A stretch of DNA of 64,000 bases from Allomuricauda sp. CP2A (lineage in GTDB: Bacteria; Bacteroidota; Bacteroidia; Flavobacteriales; Flavobacteriaceae): contig NZ_LXTT01000045.1 of NCBI RefSeq assembly GCF_001683915.1, forward strand, positions 1 to 64,000, written 5' to 3'. The position numbers were made by a program, and so were the translations under genes. Position 1 is the first letter of the stretch; every line of letters begins with the position of its first letter. Under the pieces are notes generated by a model. That model did not search any database. It worked only from the letters and a program-made list of their open reading frames with translations, and was not told where the DNA came from. Of this stretch, positions 44,722 to 53,658 are shown piece by piece.

Positions 44722-45211
44722 GGTTTTGCTTGTTCTGGGACTTTTCATGGCTCTTGGAACCATGGCCCAGACTACGGAAAAAGAAAAAATCAACAGTGTT
44801 TTGGATGGTTGGCACCAAGCCGCATCCGATGCCGACTTTGAGGCCTATTTTGGAAAGATGACCAGTGATGCTGTCTTCATTGGAACGGATGCTACGGAAA
44901 ATTGGAAGAACAACGAATTCAAGGAATTTGCCAAACCCTATTTTGATGCTGGAAAAGCGTGGAGTTTCACTTCGGTACAGCGGAACATCTACATCAATAA
45001 AACCAAGGATTTCGCTTGGTTTGATGAGTTGCTGGACACCCAGATGAAAATCTGTAGGGGGTCTGGGGTGCTCAAAAAAGAAAATGGGCAATGGAAAATT
45101 GCCCATTATGTGCTATCAATTGCTGTGCCCAATGAAATTGTGGGCGAGCTGATTCAAATCAAGGAGAAAAAGGATGACGAATTGCTCCTTGAGCTGAAAA
45201 AGAAGCCGTGA
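44711..45211 (+). CDS. SnoaL/NTF2-like secreted protein
   Basis: 166 residues with a signal peptide (ending GTMAQ) and a single cone-shaped NTF2-like fold (INSVLDGWHQAASDADFEAY; AVFIGTDATENW; WFDELLDTQM; GQWKIAHYVLSIA). No catalytic residues can be read. Its stop abuts the stop of the convergent TPR gene without a gap. Confidence 0.8.
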   Translation: MKNKVLLVLGLFMALGTMAQTTEKEKINSVLDGWHQAASDADFEAYFGKMTSDAVFIGTDATENWKNNEFKEFAKPYFDAGKAWSFTSVQRNIYINKTKDFAWFDELLDTQMKICRGSGVLKKENGQWKIAHYVLSIAVPNEIVGELIQIKEKKDDELLLELKKKP

Positions 45212-45919
45212 TTATTCTTCCTCACCGCCTTCTCCCTCAGGTTTTTCCTTTCGGGATTCCAAAGCTTGTTTGCTCAAGCTGGCCAAATTAAAATTGGGGT
45301 CTATTTTTAGTGCCTCGTCAATAGAGGCGATGGCTCCATCTATATTGTTTTTGTCCATGTTGTAGGTTACGAGTCCCTTTAAGTGGTAAAAAGCAGCCTT
45401 TAAGGCAACCTCATAAGGTTGTTGTCTTTCGTAGAAGGCATAGGTCATGTCATCTTGGGAATTGGTAATTCCGTATTCAATGTTGGCCAAAGCTCCTGTA
45501 TTGTCACCGGTTTGGATTTTTAGATCGGCCAATTCATAGGCCAAATAGGCGGAAGGCTCTCTTTTGTACAAAATTTCAAAATGTTCCAAAGCCCTTTTGG
45601 GTTGGTTCAAGGCCTTTAAGGAAACCGCCTTTACTTGAACAGCAAGGTCAGAATCGGCTTCGTTTTTCTCAATACCGATGGTGTTCAGGGCCTGCATGTG
45701 CTGGCTATTGTTCATGTAGACAAAGGCCAAGGTGTCCTGTCGTTCTTTGGAAGGCGAAAGTACGTTCAAATGGGTCAGTGCCCCAATTACGCCCGTAACA
45801 TCACCTTGCATGCGCATTTCTTGGTAATACGCTTTATAGTGTTCCAAAAGCTCATTTTTGGTTTGGGAAATTCCACTAAAGCCGATAAGCATCAGCAATA
45901 CGAATAGTGTCTTTTTCAT
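45212..45919 (-). CDS. Secreted TPR-repeat protein
   Basis: 235 residues with signal peptide (ending GISQ) and tetratricopeptide repeats (AVKAVSLKALNQPKRALEHFE; LADLKIQTGDNTGALANIEYG; IASIDEALKIDPNFNLASL). Acidic tail GEGGEEE. A scaffold protein; partner unknown. Confidence 0.85.
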   Translation of the reverse strand: MKKTLFVLLMLIGFSGISQTKNELLEHYKAYYQEMRMQGDVTGVIGALTHLNVLSPSKERQDTLAFVYMNNSQHMQALNTIGIEKNEADSDLAVQVKAVSLKALNQPKRALEHFEILYKREPSAYLAYELADLKIQTGDNTGALANIEYGITNSQDDMTYAFYERQQPYEVALKAAFYHLKGLVTYNMDKNNIDGAIASIDEALKIDPNFNLASLSKQALESRKEKPEGEGGEEE

Positions 45920-45988
45920 TCATCTTCAATTTAGTGCGCCAAAACTAAAAAAATTATTCATATCATCCTGTTAATAATCCCATAAGTA

Positions 45989-46798
45989 TCAGGATATAAT
46001 GGAAGTGGTGAAGGAATGTCCTTTATCCAGGAAATTCTGACTGATGACTACTTTGGCGTTGCTCTGGGAAGAATCAATTTGATATTTGGGTGCGGGAAGC
46101 CCTCTTTTGGTAGCTTCGGCAAGATAATAATCGCTTTTTATGGGGTGAAAGGGGTTGACAGCATTGAATAGCTCGCCCCAATAGTCGTTTTTGAGAATTG
46201 TTCGGATAATATGGATACAATCATCAAGATGAATAAGGTTGACAGGATCGTTGCCATTGGTAAGATTTTGTTTCTTGGACAACATGGTCACCGGATGCCG
46301 ATCAGGACCAATGAGTCCGCCAAACCGAATGATGGTACTTTGGAGATTAGGGTCACTCCAAAAGAGTTGTTCGCTCTCCACCAACTGTTTCCCAGATTCG
46401 GTCACGGGTTTAGGAGGGGTCTGTTCGGTAATTTCACCTTCCAAATCACCATACACCGATGTGCTGCTTACAAAAATCACCTTGTTCACGCCACTTTTTT
46501 TGATTTCATTGTGCAACAACACCATTTTATCAATAAAGCTTTCGGTGCTGCTACCTCGTAATCGGGGTGGAACATTGATGATGAGGACATCAATTCGGGA
46601 TAAAAAATCTTGGATGTCCCCATGGATGGCGGTTGGCTTCAATCGTATTTCAAAGGGGTGTATCCCTTCTTTTTGGAGTTGTTTCAGCTTATCTTCCGAA
46701 GTTGTTGTGCCAAATACCTCGTAGGATTCCTGTACAAGTCGCTTTGCCAACGGAAACCCTAGCCATCCGCAACCAAGTACGCCAATTTTTTCACTCAA
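45989..46798 (-). CDS. NAD(P)-dependent epimerase-like SDR (YeeZ-type)
   Basis: 269 residues, extended short-chain dehydrogenase/reductase: N-terminal VLGCGWLGFPLAKRL and the later FVSSTSVYGDLEG. It overlaps the upstream M28 peptidase gene by 8 bp. Substrate unknown. Confidence 0.85.
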   Translation of the reverse strand: MSEKIGVLGCGWLGFPLAKRLVQESYEVFGTTTSEDKLKQLQKEGIHPFEIRLKPTAIHGDIQDFLSRIDVLIINVPPRLRGSSTESFIDKMVLLHNEIKKSGVNKVIFVSSTSVYGDLEGEITEQTPPKPVTESGKQLVESEQLFWSDPNLQSTIIRFGGLIGPDRHPVTMLSKKQNLTNGNDPVNLIHLDDCIHIIRTILKNDYWGELFNAVNPFHPIKSDYYLAEATKRGLPAPKYQIDSSQSNAKVVISQNFLDKGHSFTTSIIS

Positions 46799-49070
46799 AC
46801 CGTACCGTTTTTATGGTCAATATAGCATCATTTAGGACAAAGGGCATGGGAATGCTGGTCTCGGGTCTTTGGGGAATGCTAAAATCTTTATGGAAAAGCA
46901 GGTCATTGGACGCTTCGTAAAATGAAAGTTCCAATACGGAATCTTTTGGGAAGCTCAATTCCAATTCGGTGTAGTCATTATTGGTGATGTAATGGGTTAT
47001 CAGTTTGTTTCTCCTTTTTTGCAAGAACTCTTCTGATAATTTAATACGGTTTACTTTAGCTGCATTCAAGGAAACCGAATTGGTATATACATCCAATCGA
47101 TTGACATTCCGTTTTGGGGTCACACAGACCTCAACAATCCTATTTTCACCAATAATAGTGTCCCTCACCGTATCTATCCATGGAAGGGCAATATCTTTTT
47201 TTGGTGCATCGGCAATATAGGTGAGTTTGGTGGCATATTTACTGGATAGGGTCTTGTATTCTTCGGGGCCTGGTTTTCTCTTTTCGTTCCCCAAGAATTG
47301 ATTGTTCCATCCAATAAGGTCATGGTCATACGTTGCCCAAATTGTTGCGTCTTCATCAGCGTTGTACACATAGAGCAGACTACTGGGCTTGGGCCGTTCT
47401 TCATTAAAATCAGAATTGAGATGGCTTGCAATACCAAATGCAAAAAACAGAAACAGAAACAAGTAGGCCAGCGTATTCTTGGTCTTGAGTTGGCTGAAGA
47501 AGGGCAATGCCAAAAAGAAAAGCAGGGTGGTGAACAGGGTGGCGGCCACCATCATTTTCAAACCCAAACCAACGGGAAACATTTTTATGAAGGGGGCATA
47601 AAGAAAAACAGCTGGGATTGCCAAAAACACCAACAAAAATGGATTGGGCTCTTCTTGGTTGATGGTCACCATAAAGGCGGCCAACAATCCAAACAACGGA
47701 ATCACAAAAAAGCTGGCACCCGGTAAATAGGCGGCCACTAACCCACAAATGATGAGCCAAATGAAGATTGGGGCCACCAACAGGTTTGCGGTACTGGTTT
47801 TTCGGTACTGATGGTACATCCAAAAACAAATGGACAAGGAAATCATCACATAAACCGCAATATAGGTATGCCCATTATAGGTGAACCCATGCAGCATGTC
47901 CTTAAAACCGGGATACCACCACGTGATGATGGTCCAACAGAAATAGCCCATTATACCATTGACCACCAGAGTCAACAACAACGGAACAAAACCTTTGAAA
48001 ACATCCTTGAGCTGAAGTTTTTTCTTCCGAAACCCATCAAAAAGAAGCAAAAGAAACGCTAAAACGGCAATGCCGAACATGGGCCAAATCCAGTCAAATG
48101 GATAGGAGACCAACCTAAAGAACGGAAGATTGAAGTATATGTAATCATCCAAACTTTTAAGGTTGTCAAGATCTGCATCCGAAAAATAATGTAAGAGCGG
48201 CATTAAATAACTGCCTTGGTGCGCCAATGAAGTACGGTCCAATCGTTCGTAGTTGTCCAAAGCGGTGTGGTAATCAAAATGATCGTCTATAAAAGCAAAA
48301 TTGAAGCCCTCAATGTCGCCATCTTCCCGAAAAACGGTTAGGTCCGTGTCATTGGGCAACATCTTGTAAATGCTATAGGCCAAGGAATTGGCCACGGGAT
48401 ATTTTGGATTGGCCTTGGTGAATTCCTTGATCAATGTTCCATTGCCCCGATTGGTCTCAATGAGCATATAACTGGGGCCACCACTGCCGCGTGCCTCAAA
48501 ATTGAGGACCAGTCCCACATCTTTGGCCCAAGGATGGTTGTTCACAAAAAGGTCTGCGCCGTTGAGGCCCAATTCCTCAGCATCGGTGATAAGGATGATG
48601 ATATCGTTTTTTGGCGTCTTGTTTTCGGACAAAAAAGCCCTAATGCCTTCCAGGATAGTGGCCACACCACTTCCGGCGTCGCTGGCTCCGTAGGAGGAAT
48701 GGGGGTTGCTATCATAATGCGACAGTACCAAAAGGGCTTTACCCTCCTCAGAACCCTTTATTCTGGCCAAAATATTGGTCGCTTTGCTAAGGTTGCCCCA
48801 ATCCCCAGCGGTATATCCTTCTTGGGTTGTGGTTTCCAACCCCATTTTTTTGAGTTCGGCAATAATATAGGCCCTAACACGGGCATGCCCGGAAAAACCT
48901 ACGGCATGGGGCTCAATGGAAAGATTTTTAACATGGAACAAGGCCCTCTCGGAGGAAAAATGCTCTTCTGCGACATCTTCATCCGGGGAATAGGAGGGCA
49001 TCAAGGATGTATAACTCCAATAAACGGCAAAAAATAGGAGTAGGAGAGCGAGGGTTCTTGAAAATTTCAT
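46791..49070 (-). CDS. M28-family zinc peptidase with C-terminal membrane domain (ERMP1-like)
   Basis: 759 residues: an N-terminal signal/anchor helix, an M28 aminopeptidase domain with zinc ligands (LVLSHYDSNPHSSYGASDAGSG, DAEELGLNGADLF, DHFDYHTALDNYE) and about nine helices in the second half, ending in a soluble beta domain. The layout equals that of ER metallopeptidase 1 (Fxna). It would cleave peptides in the periplasm. An 8-bp overlap couples it to the SDR gene. Confidence 0.9.
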   Translation of the reverse strand: MKFSRTLALLLLFFAVYWSYTSLMPSYSPDEDVAEEHFSSERALFHVKNLSIEPHAVGFSGHARVRAYIIAELKKMGLETTTQEGYTAGDWGNLSKATNILARIKGSEEGKALLVLSHYDSNPHSSYGASDAGSGVATILEGIRAFLSENKTPKNDIIILITDAEELGLNGADLFVNNHPWAKDVGLVLNFEARGSGGPSYMLIETNRGNGTLIKEFTKANPKYPVANSLAYSIYKMLPNDTDLTVFREDGDIEGFNFAFIDDHFDYHTALDNYERLDRTSLAHQGSYLMPLLHYFSDADLDNLKSLDDYIYFNLPFFRLVSYPFDWIWPMFGIAVLAFLLLLFDGFRKKKLQLKDVFKGFVPLLLTLVVNGIMGYFCWTIITWWYPGFKDMLHGFTYNGHTYIAVYVMISLSICFWMYHQYRKTSTANLLVAPIFIWLIICGLVAAYLPGASFFVIPLFGLLAAFMVTINQEEPNPFLLVFLAIPAVFLYAPFIKMFPVGLGLKMMVAATLFTTLLFFLALPFFSQLKTKNTLAYLFLFLFFAFGIASHLNSDFNEERPKPSSLLYVYNADEDATIWATYDHDLIGWNNQFLGNEKRKPGPEEYKTLSSKYATKLTYIADAPKKDIALPWIDTVRDTIIGENRIVEVCVTPKRNVNRLDVYTNSVSLNAAKVNRIKLSEEFLQKRRNKLITHYITNNDYTELELSFPKDSVLELSFYEASNDLLFHKDFSIPQRPETSIPMPFVLNDAILTIKTVRFE

Positions 49071-49192
49071 GATTTGGTTATGTTGGTCCTTAAATGTATG
49101 AAAATATGAAAGGTTCGTACATTTTAACGTTAAAAATTAGACAATTCTCTAAAAAAGTTTATATTTATTGTTTAACTCTAAACAGTAACCCT

Positions 49193-49663
49193 ATGGCTAT
49201 CAAAAGTTTTCAAGGCGTACGATCCAAAGAGGAGTCCAAGAAAAAATACAATGCTCCTATTTTGGTGGAGGACTACATGACCAAAAAGTTGGTCACCTTC
49301 AGACCTGAACAGTCCATTCTGGAAGTTATGGAAGCTTTTGCCAAGTACCATATTTCTGGTGGCCCTGTGTTGGACAACAATGGATTTTTGGTGGGAATCG
49401 TATCTGAAGCAGACTGCATGAAGCAGATTTCAGAAAGCAGATATTTTAACCAGCCCATTTTGGACAAAAGTGTGGAGCGCTTTATGACCAAAAACGTGGA
49501 GACCATCCCACACGACATGAGCATTTTTGATGCTGCTGGCGTGTTTGACAGACATAACAGAAGACGGTTGCCTGTAATGAAAAACGATATTCTGGTAGGA
49601 CAGATCAGCCGAAAGGATATTGTGATCGCGGCGTTAAAGCTCTGTTCCCACAACTGGAAATAG
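49193..49663 (+). CDS. CBS-domain pair protein
   Basis: 156 residues from ATG 49193 (the longer frame from 49094 includes an unlikely leader). Two CBS motifs: VEDYMTKKLVTFRPEQS with GGPVLDNNGFLVGIVSEADC, and VERFMTKNVETIPHDMS with RRRLPVMKNDILVGQISRKD. CBS pairs bind adenosyl ligands and act as energy sensors. No attached effector domain. Confidence 0.88.
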   Translation: MAIKSFQGVRSKEESKKKYNAPILVEDYMTKKLVTFRPEQSILEVMEAFAKYHISGGPVLDNNGFLVGIVSEADCMKQISESRYFNQPILDKSVERFMTKNVETIPHDMSIFDAAGVFDRHNRRRLPVMKNDILVGQISRKDIVIAALKLCSHNWK

Positions 49664-49675
49664 GCAATCCTTTTG

Positions 49676-50029
49676 TCATTCCCGTTTGACGATCATATAA
49701 AAATCATTGTCCAGCGGCAAATACCCTAGATCATACACAAAGTAATACGTACTCCCTTTTTTGGTGGTGTACAGGTTGGTGATGTATTCAAAATCGAACC
49801 CTTTGTCCATCAACCGCATTTTGGTGGTCGTGGTCTTCCCGTCCTTTAATGGAAAACTGTCCAATATGCGATAGTTCTTCCGAAGTTTGTTATTGATGTT
49901 TCGGACCAAGTTTTTACTGTCCTTGTTCAGGCGGTTGTTGTAGGCATTTCGGCAATGGTCCGAGCAGTATTTTTGGTCTACCCGTCCCAGTAATTTTGCA
50001 CCACATTCCAGGCATTTTCTTTCGGCCAT
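49676..50029 (-). CDS. Zinc-ribbon protein (DUF2116-like N-terminus)
   Basis: 117 residues with an N-terminal treble-clef-like motif (CLECGAKLLGRVDQKYCSDHCR; four Cys and His) and a beta-rich C-terminus (FEYITNLYTTKKGSTYYFVY). It may bind nucleic acid. It lies 9 bp downstream of the pentapeptide gene's stop. Confidence 0.75.
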   Translation of the reverse strand: MAERKCLECGAKLLGRVDQKYCSDHCRNAYNNRLNKDSKNLVRNINNKLRKNYRILDSFPLKDGKTTTTKMRLMDKGFDFEYITNLYTTKKGSTYYFVYDLGYLPLDNDFYMIVKRE

Positions 50030-50038
50030 GACATAAGA

Positions 50039-50611
50039 TTAGGTGACCACAATATCATACTTTTTCAACAAACCGATGAGTCCATCCTTGCTGAACTTGC
50101 TTTTTTTGAGGTGATTGGCCGATGGATCAATGGTAAAGTTGTAGGCCGAACCAAAATCTGTTTGTTCCAAATCAGTGTCATCAAAAGTGGCATCCTTTAG
50201 GTCTGATCCCGGAAAGGAACATCCTTTTAATTTTGCTTGCGTGAAATCAACTTGATGAAATTTACAATCCTCAAAACGGGTTTGGGGAAGGTCCATTCCA
50301 TGAAATGAGGCAACGGAAAGATTGCACCCTACAAAATGGAAGGCACATAGCAAGGAATTACAGGTCTCAAACTGTAGCCCCACCATCTTGCAATCCACAA
50401 AAGAAACATCATTGAAGATGGTGTGGGCTATATTGGCGTTGGTGAGATCACATCCCTCAAAGGTACATTCCACAAAATTTTGGTTGTCCAAAAACCCTTT
50501 AGTGAACTTGCATTCCACAAAGCGACAATTCTCATAATCACCCTTGGGCAATTTATGCTGTGTGTAATCCTGTTTTACGAATTTTTGATCTAACCAAAAG
50601 GAATCTGCCAT
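50039..50611 (-). CDS. Pentapeptide-repeat protein (Qnr-like fold)
   Basis: 190 residues from ATG 50611 (MADSFWLDQ). A longer frame from 50704 would add a hydrophobic leader but runs over the divergent promoter; rejected. Repeats of the type A(D/N)LxF form a right-handed beta helix: ENCRFVECKF, NFVECTFEGCDL, KLKGCSFPGSDLKD. Such proteins mimic DNA; the Qnr group protects gyrase against quinolones. Whether this one does is unknown. Confidence 0.85.
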   Translation of the reverse strand: MADSFWLDQKFVKQDYTQHKLPKGDYENCRFVECKFTKGFLDNQNFVECTFEGCDLTNANIAHTIFNDVSFVDCKMVGLQFETCNSLLCAFHFVGCNLSVASFHGMDLPQTRFEDCKFHQVDFTQAKLKGCSFPGSDLKDATFDDTDLEQTDFGSAYNFTIDPSANHLKKSKFSKDGLIGLLKKYDIVVT

Positions 50612-50697
50612 TGCGTATTTATGGGTTGAATCAACATCTGGTAAGATACAAAACACCGATTGACCTGTTAATAAAAAGATAAAGATTGATTTTATTT

Positions 50698-50745
50698 GGA
50701 ACAATCGTTCCGAAATACCTACGTTTGTATTGGAACAATCGTTCT
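50698..50745 (+). promoter_or_regulatory. TetR-type operators flanking the -7 box of the SDR gene
   Basis: GGAACAATCGTTCC (50698-50711, perfect palindrome) and GGAACAATCGTTCT (50732-50745) lie on each side of TACGTTTG (50720-50727), an exact TAnnTTTG box. TTTG at 50695-50698 could be the -33 element. Repressor at either site would block the promoter. A third copy is at 51541. Confidence 0.75.
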
Positions 50746-50772
50746 AAAATAAATAAACAAATCAAAAACAAC

Positions 50773-51522
50773 ATGAAAAAACTAGCAGGAAAAGTCGCCG
50801 TTGTTACCGGTGCAACAAGTGGAATGGGTCTTGAAACGGCTAAAAAATACCTCGAGGAAGGGGCCAAAGTGGTACTTACGGGGCGCAGCCAAGAAAAATT
50901 GAATGCCCTTGAAACCGAGCTTCAAGGGGATTATCTTTTGTTGAAGGCAGAAGCCTCAAGTTTAGAGGACAGCACTGCCTTGGTGGCCAAAACAGTTGAA
51001 ACCTTTGGTAAAATTGACATTCTTTTCTTGAATGCAGGAATCCTACGTTTGGAGCCCATTGAAGGACTCACTGAAGCCATTTTTGATGAGGTGTACGACA
51101 TCAATGTAAAAGGACCTCTTTTTACCGTCAAAGCTGCGTACAATTATTTGAATGAGGGAGCCAGTATTATTTTCAACACCTCAGTTGTCAATGTAAAAGG
51201 CTTTGCAGGAATGTCTGCCTATGCCTCCAGCAAGGCAGCATTGCGATCTTTGGTACGGACCTTGGCCACTGAGTTTGGCCCTAAGGGAATACGCGTAAAT
51301 GCCATAGCACCCGGACCCATAGAAACACCGATTTACGATAAACACAATATGCCAAAGGAGGTTTTTGATGAAGTGACTTCCACTTTTCCATCCTTGATTT
51401 CCTTGGGAAGATTTGGAAATTCTTCCGAGATCGCCACCACAGCATTGTTTTTGGCATCTTCGGACAGCAGCTTTATCACTGGAGCTGAGATACCTGTGGA
51501 TGGGGGCTTGGCCCAAGTGTAA
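50773..51522 (+). CDS. Short-chain dehydrogenase/reductase
   Basis: 249 residues from ATG 50773. Classical SDR: cofactor motif VTGATSGMGLETA, NAG in LFLNAGILRL, catalytic Ser and YASSK in MSAYASSKAAL, C-terminal ITGAEIPVDGG. NADP preference is suggested by GRSQEK. It is paired with the TetR gene that follows, and both are preceded by the same operator, so it probably detoxifies a quinone, ketone or other xenobiotic that the repressor senses. Confidence 0.92.
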   Translation: MKKLAGKVAVVTGATSGMGLETAKKYLEEGAKVVLTGRSQEKLNALETELQGDYLLLKAEASSLEDSTALVAKTVETFGKIDILFLNAGILRLEPIEGLTEAIFDEVYDINVKGPLFTVKAAYNYLNEGASIIFNTSVVNVKGFAGMSAYASSKAALRSLVRTLATEFGPKGIRVNAIAPGPIETPIYDKHNMPKEVFDEVTSTFPSLISLGRFGNSSEIATTALFLASSDSSFITGAEIPVDGGLAQV

Positions 51523-51540
51523 TTTTTTTTGGATAAATTT

Positions 51541-51554
51541 GGAACAATTATTCC
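51541..51554 (+). promoter_or_regulatory. TetR autoregulatory operator
   Basis: GGAACAATTATTCC is a palindrome with arms GGAA/TTCC in the same register as the two operators upstream of the SDR gene. It ends 7 bp before the tetR start. Confidence 0.7.
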
Positions 51555-51561
51555 AAATATA

Positions 51562-52143
51562 ATGCCCAGAACAAAACAGTTTAATGAAGAGGAAATATTG
51601 AATAAGGCCATGGAGCTCTTTTGGGAAAAAGGGTTCCATGCCACTTCAATACAGAATTTGGTGTCCTGTTTGGGAATCAATAGGGCTAGCTTGTACGACA
51701 CCTTTGGAGGCAAGGAGGAGCTGTTCAACAAGGTTTTTGAGCACTACCGGAAAACGAACGGTGATGCAATTCGCTCCACTTTTGATCAAGAGAAGTCGGT
51801 TAAGGCTGGTTTTTGCCGACTTTTTGAGGAGGCCATAGAAAAAACCCAGGTTGATGCGGCCCGAAAAGGATGTTTTGTGGTCAATACCACTACGGAGCTT
51901 ATCCCGGGAGATGAAACCATACACAACGTGTTACGGAAGAACAAGGAAAACCTGGAAAACATCTTTATTGATCAGATCAAAAAGGGAGTTGAGACAGGAG
52001 AAATAGATGCTTCAAAAGAAGCGGAGAGCATTGGCCCAATGTTTTTTACTCTTTTAAGTGGTCTTCAGGTTATTGCCAAAGTAGACCCCGACCCGATCAA
52101 ACTCCGTGAGCTGGTTAAGGCAGGGTTATCTGTTCTTGATTAG
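51562..52143 (+). CDS. TetR-family repressor
   Basis: 193 residues from ATG 51562 (a frame start at 51529 lies across the operator). N-terminal HTH (ILNKAMELFWEKGFHATSIQ; LGINRASLYDTFGGKEELF), then a ligand-binding helical domain with CFVVNTTTEL. The layout resembles AcuR/NemR/YezE-type repressors of SDR genes. Three matching palindromes stand at its promoter and that of the SDR gene, which supports local autoregulation. Confidence 0.93.
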   Translation: MPRTKQFNEEEILNKAMELFWEKGFHATSIQNLVSCLGINRASLYDTFGGKEELFNKVFEHYRKTNGDAIRSTFDQEKSVKAGFCRLFEEAIEKTQVDAARKGCFVVNTTTELIPGDETIHNVLRKNKENLENIFIDQIKKGVETGEIDASKEAESIGPMFFTLLSGLQVIAKVDPDPIKLRELVKAGLSVLD

Positions 52144-52149
52144 TTTGAA

Positions 52150-52638
52150 CTACATGCGCTTATAGCCAAAAAGCACTTCTTCGGCTGAATCCTTCGATTC
52201 AATCAGGACCCAAATATTCATTTGATTCTCACTTACCTTTTCTATGGTAAATCCCTCAAAATAAACCTTGTTCCTCTCGATTTTCACCAATCTAAAATCC
52301 ACAGTTTCATCTTTTTCCTCCCAACCTCTCAAATTCTTGTCAAAATGCTTCAATTGCAAGATGATGGAGTTGTCGACCTCTTGGATATGCCCTACTTCAT
52401 AAAAAGAAACTTCATCGTCCTTAACCAATCGGAACACGAACATCATGGAACCGCCCATGGGCTCGCTCCAGATTTCCTCGGCCAGACCACCAAATGCTTC
52501 TCCCTGCCAATGCCCCGGAATCCAGGAAACGTCTTTCAATGAGGCATTGGGTGAGGTTTGTCCTTCGGACAGTTGCAAGGTTTCTTGGGCCGAAATGATT
52601 CCGACCTGAAACAGCAAAATAATGAGTAGTGTTCTCAT
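52150..52638 (-). CDS. DUF6265 family secreted protein
   Basis: 162 residues with signal peptide ending ISAQ. Pattern SWIPGHWQGEAFGGLAEEIWS and GSMMFVFRLVKDDEVSFYE is that of DUF6265, a lipocalin-like domain. No role is known. The stop lies 6 bp from that of the convergent tetR gene. Confidence 0.85.
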   Translation of the reverse strand: MRTLLIILLFQVGIISAQETLQLSEGQTSPNASLKDVSWIPGHWQGEAFGGLAEEIWSEPMGGSMMFVFRLVKDDEVSFYEVGHIQEVDNSIILQLKHFDKNLRGWEEKDETVDFRLVKIERNKVYFEGFTIEKVSENQMNIWVLIESKDSAEEVLFGYKRM

Positions 52639-52675
52639 GGCATCGGTTGTTTAGTACAAGACGAATGGAAATGGC

Positions 52676-53377
52676 TTAATTGGACAAAGCAAATTTCACA
52701 TTGACCGTACTCTCCACCTTGATTTTTTCAAAATCGATGTCCAAGGGCTGTGCTTGGCCCATATCCGCAGAAACGGCTTTCATCTCCATCATGGGAGCTT
52801 GGTTGTATCTTGGGTAGTACGGTTGGGAATTGTCCACAATATGAATGGCCAACCCTACCTTTTGTCCAAGGGGTTGGGTAAGGGCATCTGCTTTTTGCTT
52901 GGCTTTTTTCACCGCTCTTGCCTTCAACTCCAGTTCCAGTTCATCCATTTTGGAATATTCGGTTTTTTCCAAAAAGGCATTGGCAATATCCAACTGCTCC
53001 AAGGCCACCATTACCTCGGCAGCCTGTTTTCCGGAATGGACCAAAAGGGAATACTGCTTGCTTTTGAGCACTTCCTTTCCTCGGAGAAAATATTTTTCAA
53101 AGTTGCTGCTCAGGTCTTTGATCACCAGTTGTTTGTCCAAGTCAATTCCCAAAGCTTTTAGCCGTTGGGCCATTTTGTTTTCCTGCTCTTCCACAGAAAC
53201 CCGGCCCTTGGAATCCTTTTCCTGGATGGTGATGTTGAGGTAAATTTTGTCCGGGGTCACCAAGGTGTCCACTTGTGCTGAAGTTTCCAGATAGGGAACA
53301 TCCAAAAAAGTCTTGGTTTGGGCAAATAGGACTGTTGAGAATAGAACGGCGACTATGGGAATGAATATTTTTTTCAT
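52676..53377 (-). CDS. SIMPL-domain (DUF541) periplasmic protein
   Basis: 233 residues with signal peptide ending VLFAQ and the DUF541 pattern LVTPDKIYLNITIQEKD; KIKVESTVNVKFALSN near the end. SIMPL proteins are periplasmic or outer-membrane-linked and have been tied to oxidative stress and signalling. Monocistronic; a palindromic repeat element lies upstream. Confidence 0.88.
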   Translation of the reverse strand: MKKIFIPIVAVLFSTVLFAQTKTFLDVPYLETSAQVDTLVTPDKIYLNITIQEKDSKGRVSVEEQENKMAQRLKALGIDLDKQLVIKDLSSNFEKYFLRGKEVLKSKQYSLLVHSGKQAAEVMVALEQLDIANAFLEKTEYSKMDELELELKARAVKKAKQKADALTQPLGQKVGLAIHIVDNSQPYYPRYNQAPMMEMKAVSADMGQAQPLDIDFEKIKVESTVNVKFALSN

Positions 53378-53403
53378 GATTTTTATTTTTTGATTACTGA
53401 TTG

Positions 53404-53531
53404 TCCATAATCAATCATAAGATGTTGTCTCCTCGAGCGCAGTCGAGAGGTTATTTGAACCTAATATCTTAAAATGAGGTCTCGACTGCGCTCGACCTGA
53501 CAAAGATATTGTCTATATGATTGATTATGGA
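53404..53531. repeat. Composite palindromic repeat (MITE-like)
   Basis: Outer arms TCCATAATCAATCATA (53404-53419) and TATGATTGATTATGGA (53516-53531) are exact inverted repeats. Inside, TCGAGCGCAGTCGAGA (53433-53448) and TCTCGACTGCGCTCGA (53480-53495) form a second perfect 16-bp pair. The whole is a 128-bp near-palindrome between the SIMPL and glycerate kinase genes. A diverged relative is at 62486-62569. No coding capacity. Confidence 0.8.
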
Positions 53532-53658
53532 TATTCAAATTTGATTAAAGGTAAATACTTCCCCCTCAGAAGCAAAACCTGTGCCGTTTTATTTGTAGGA
53601 AACCCCCATCGATTTAAAAACGTAAGGTTTCTCCAATATTCTTGAGTAAATTGTGGGG

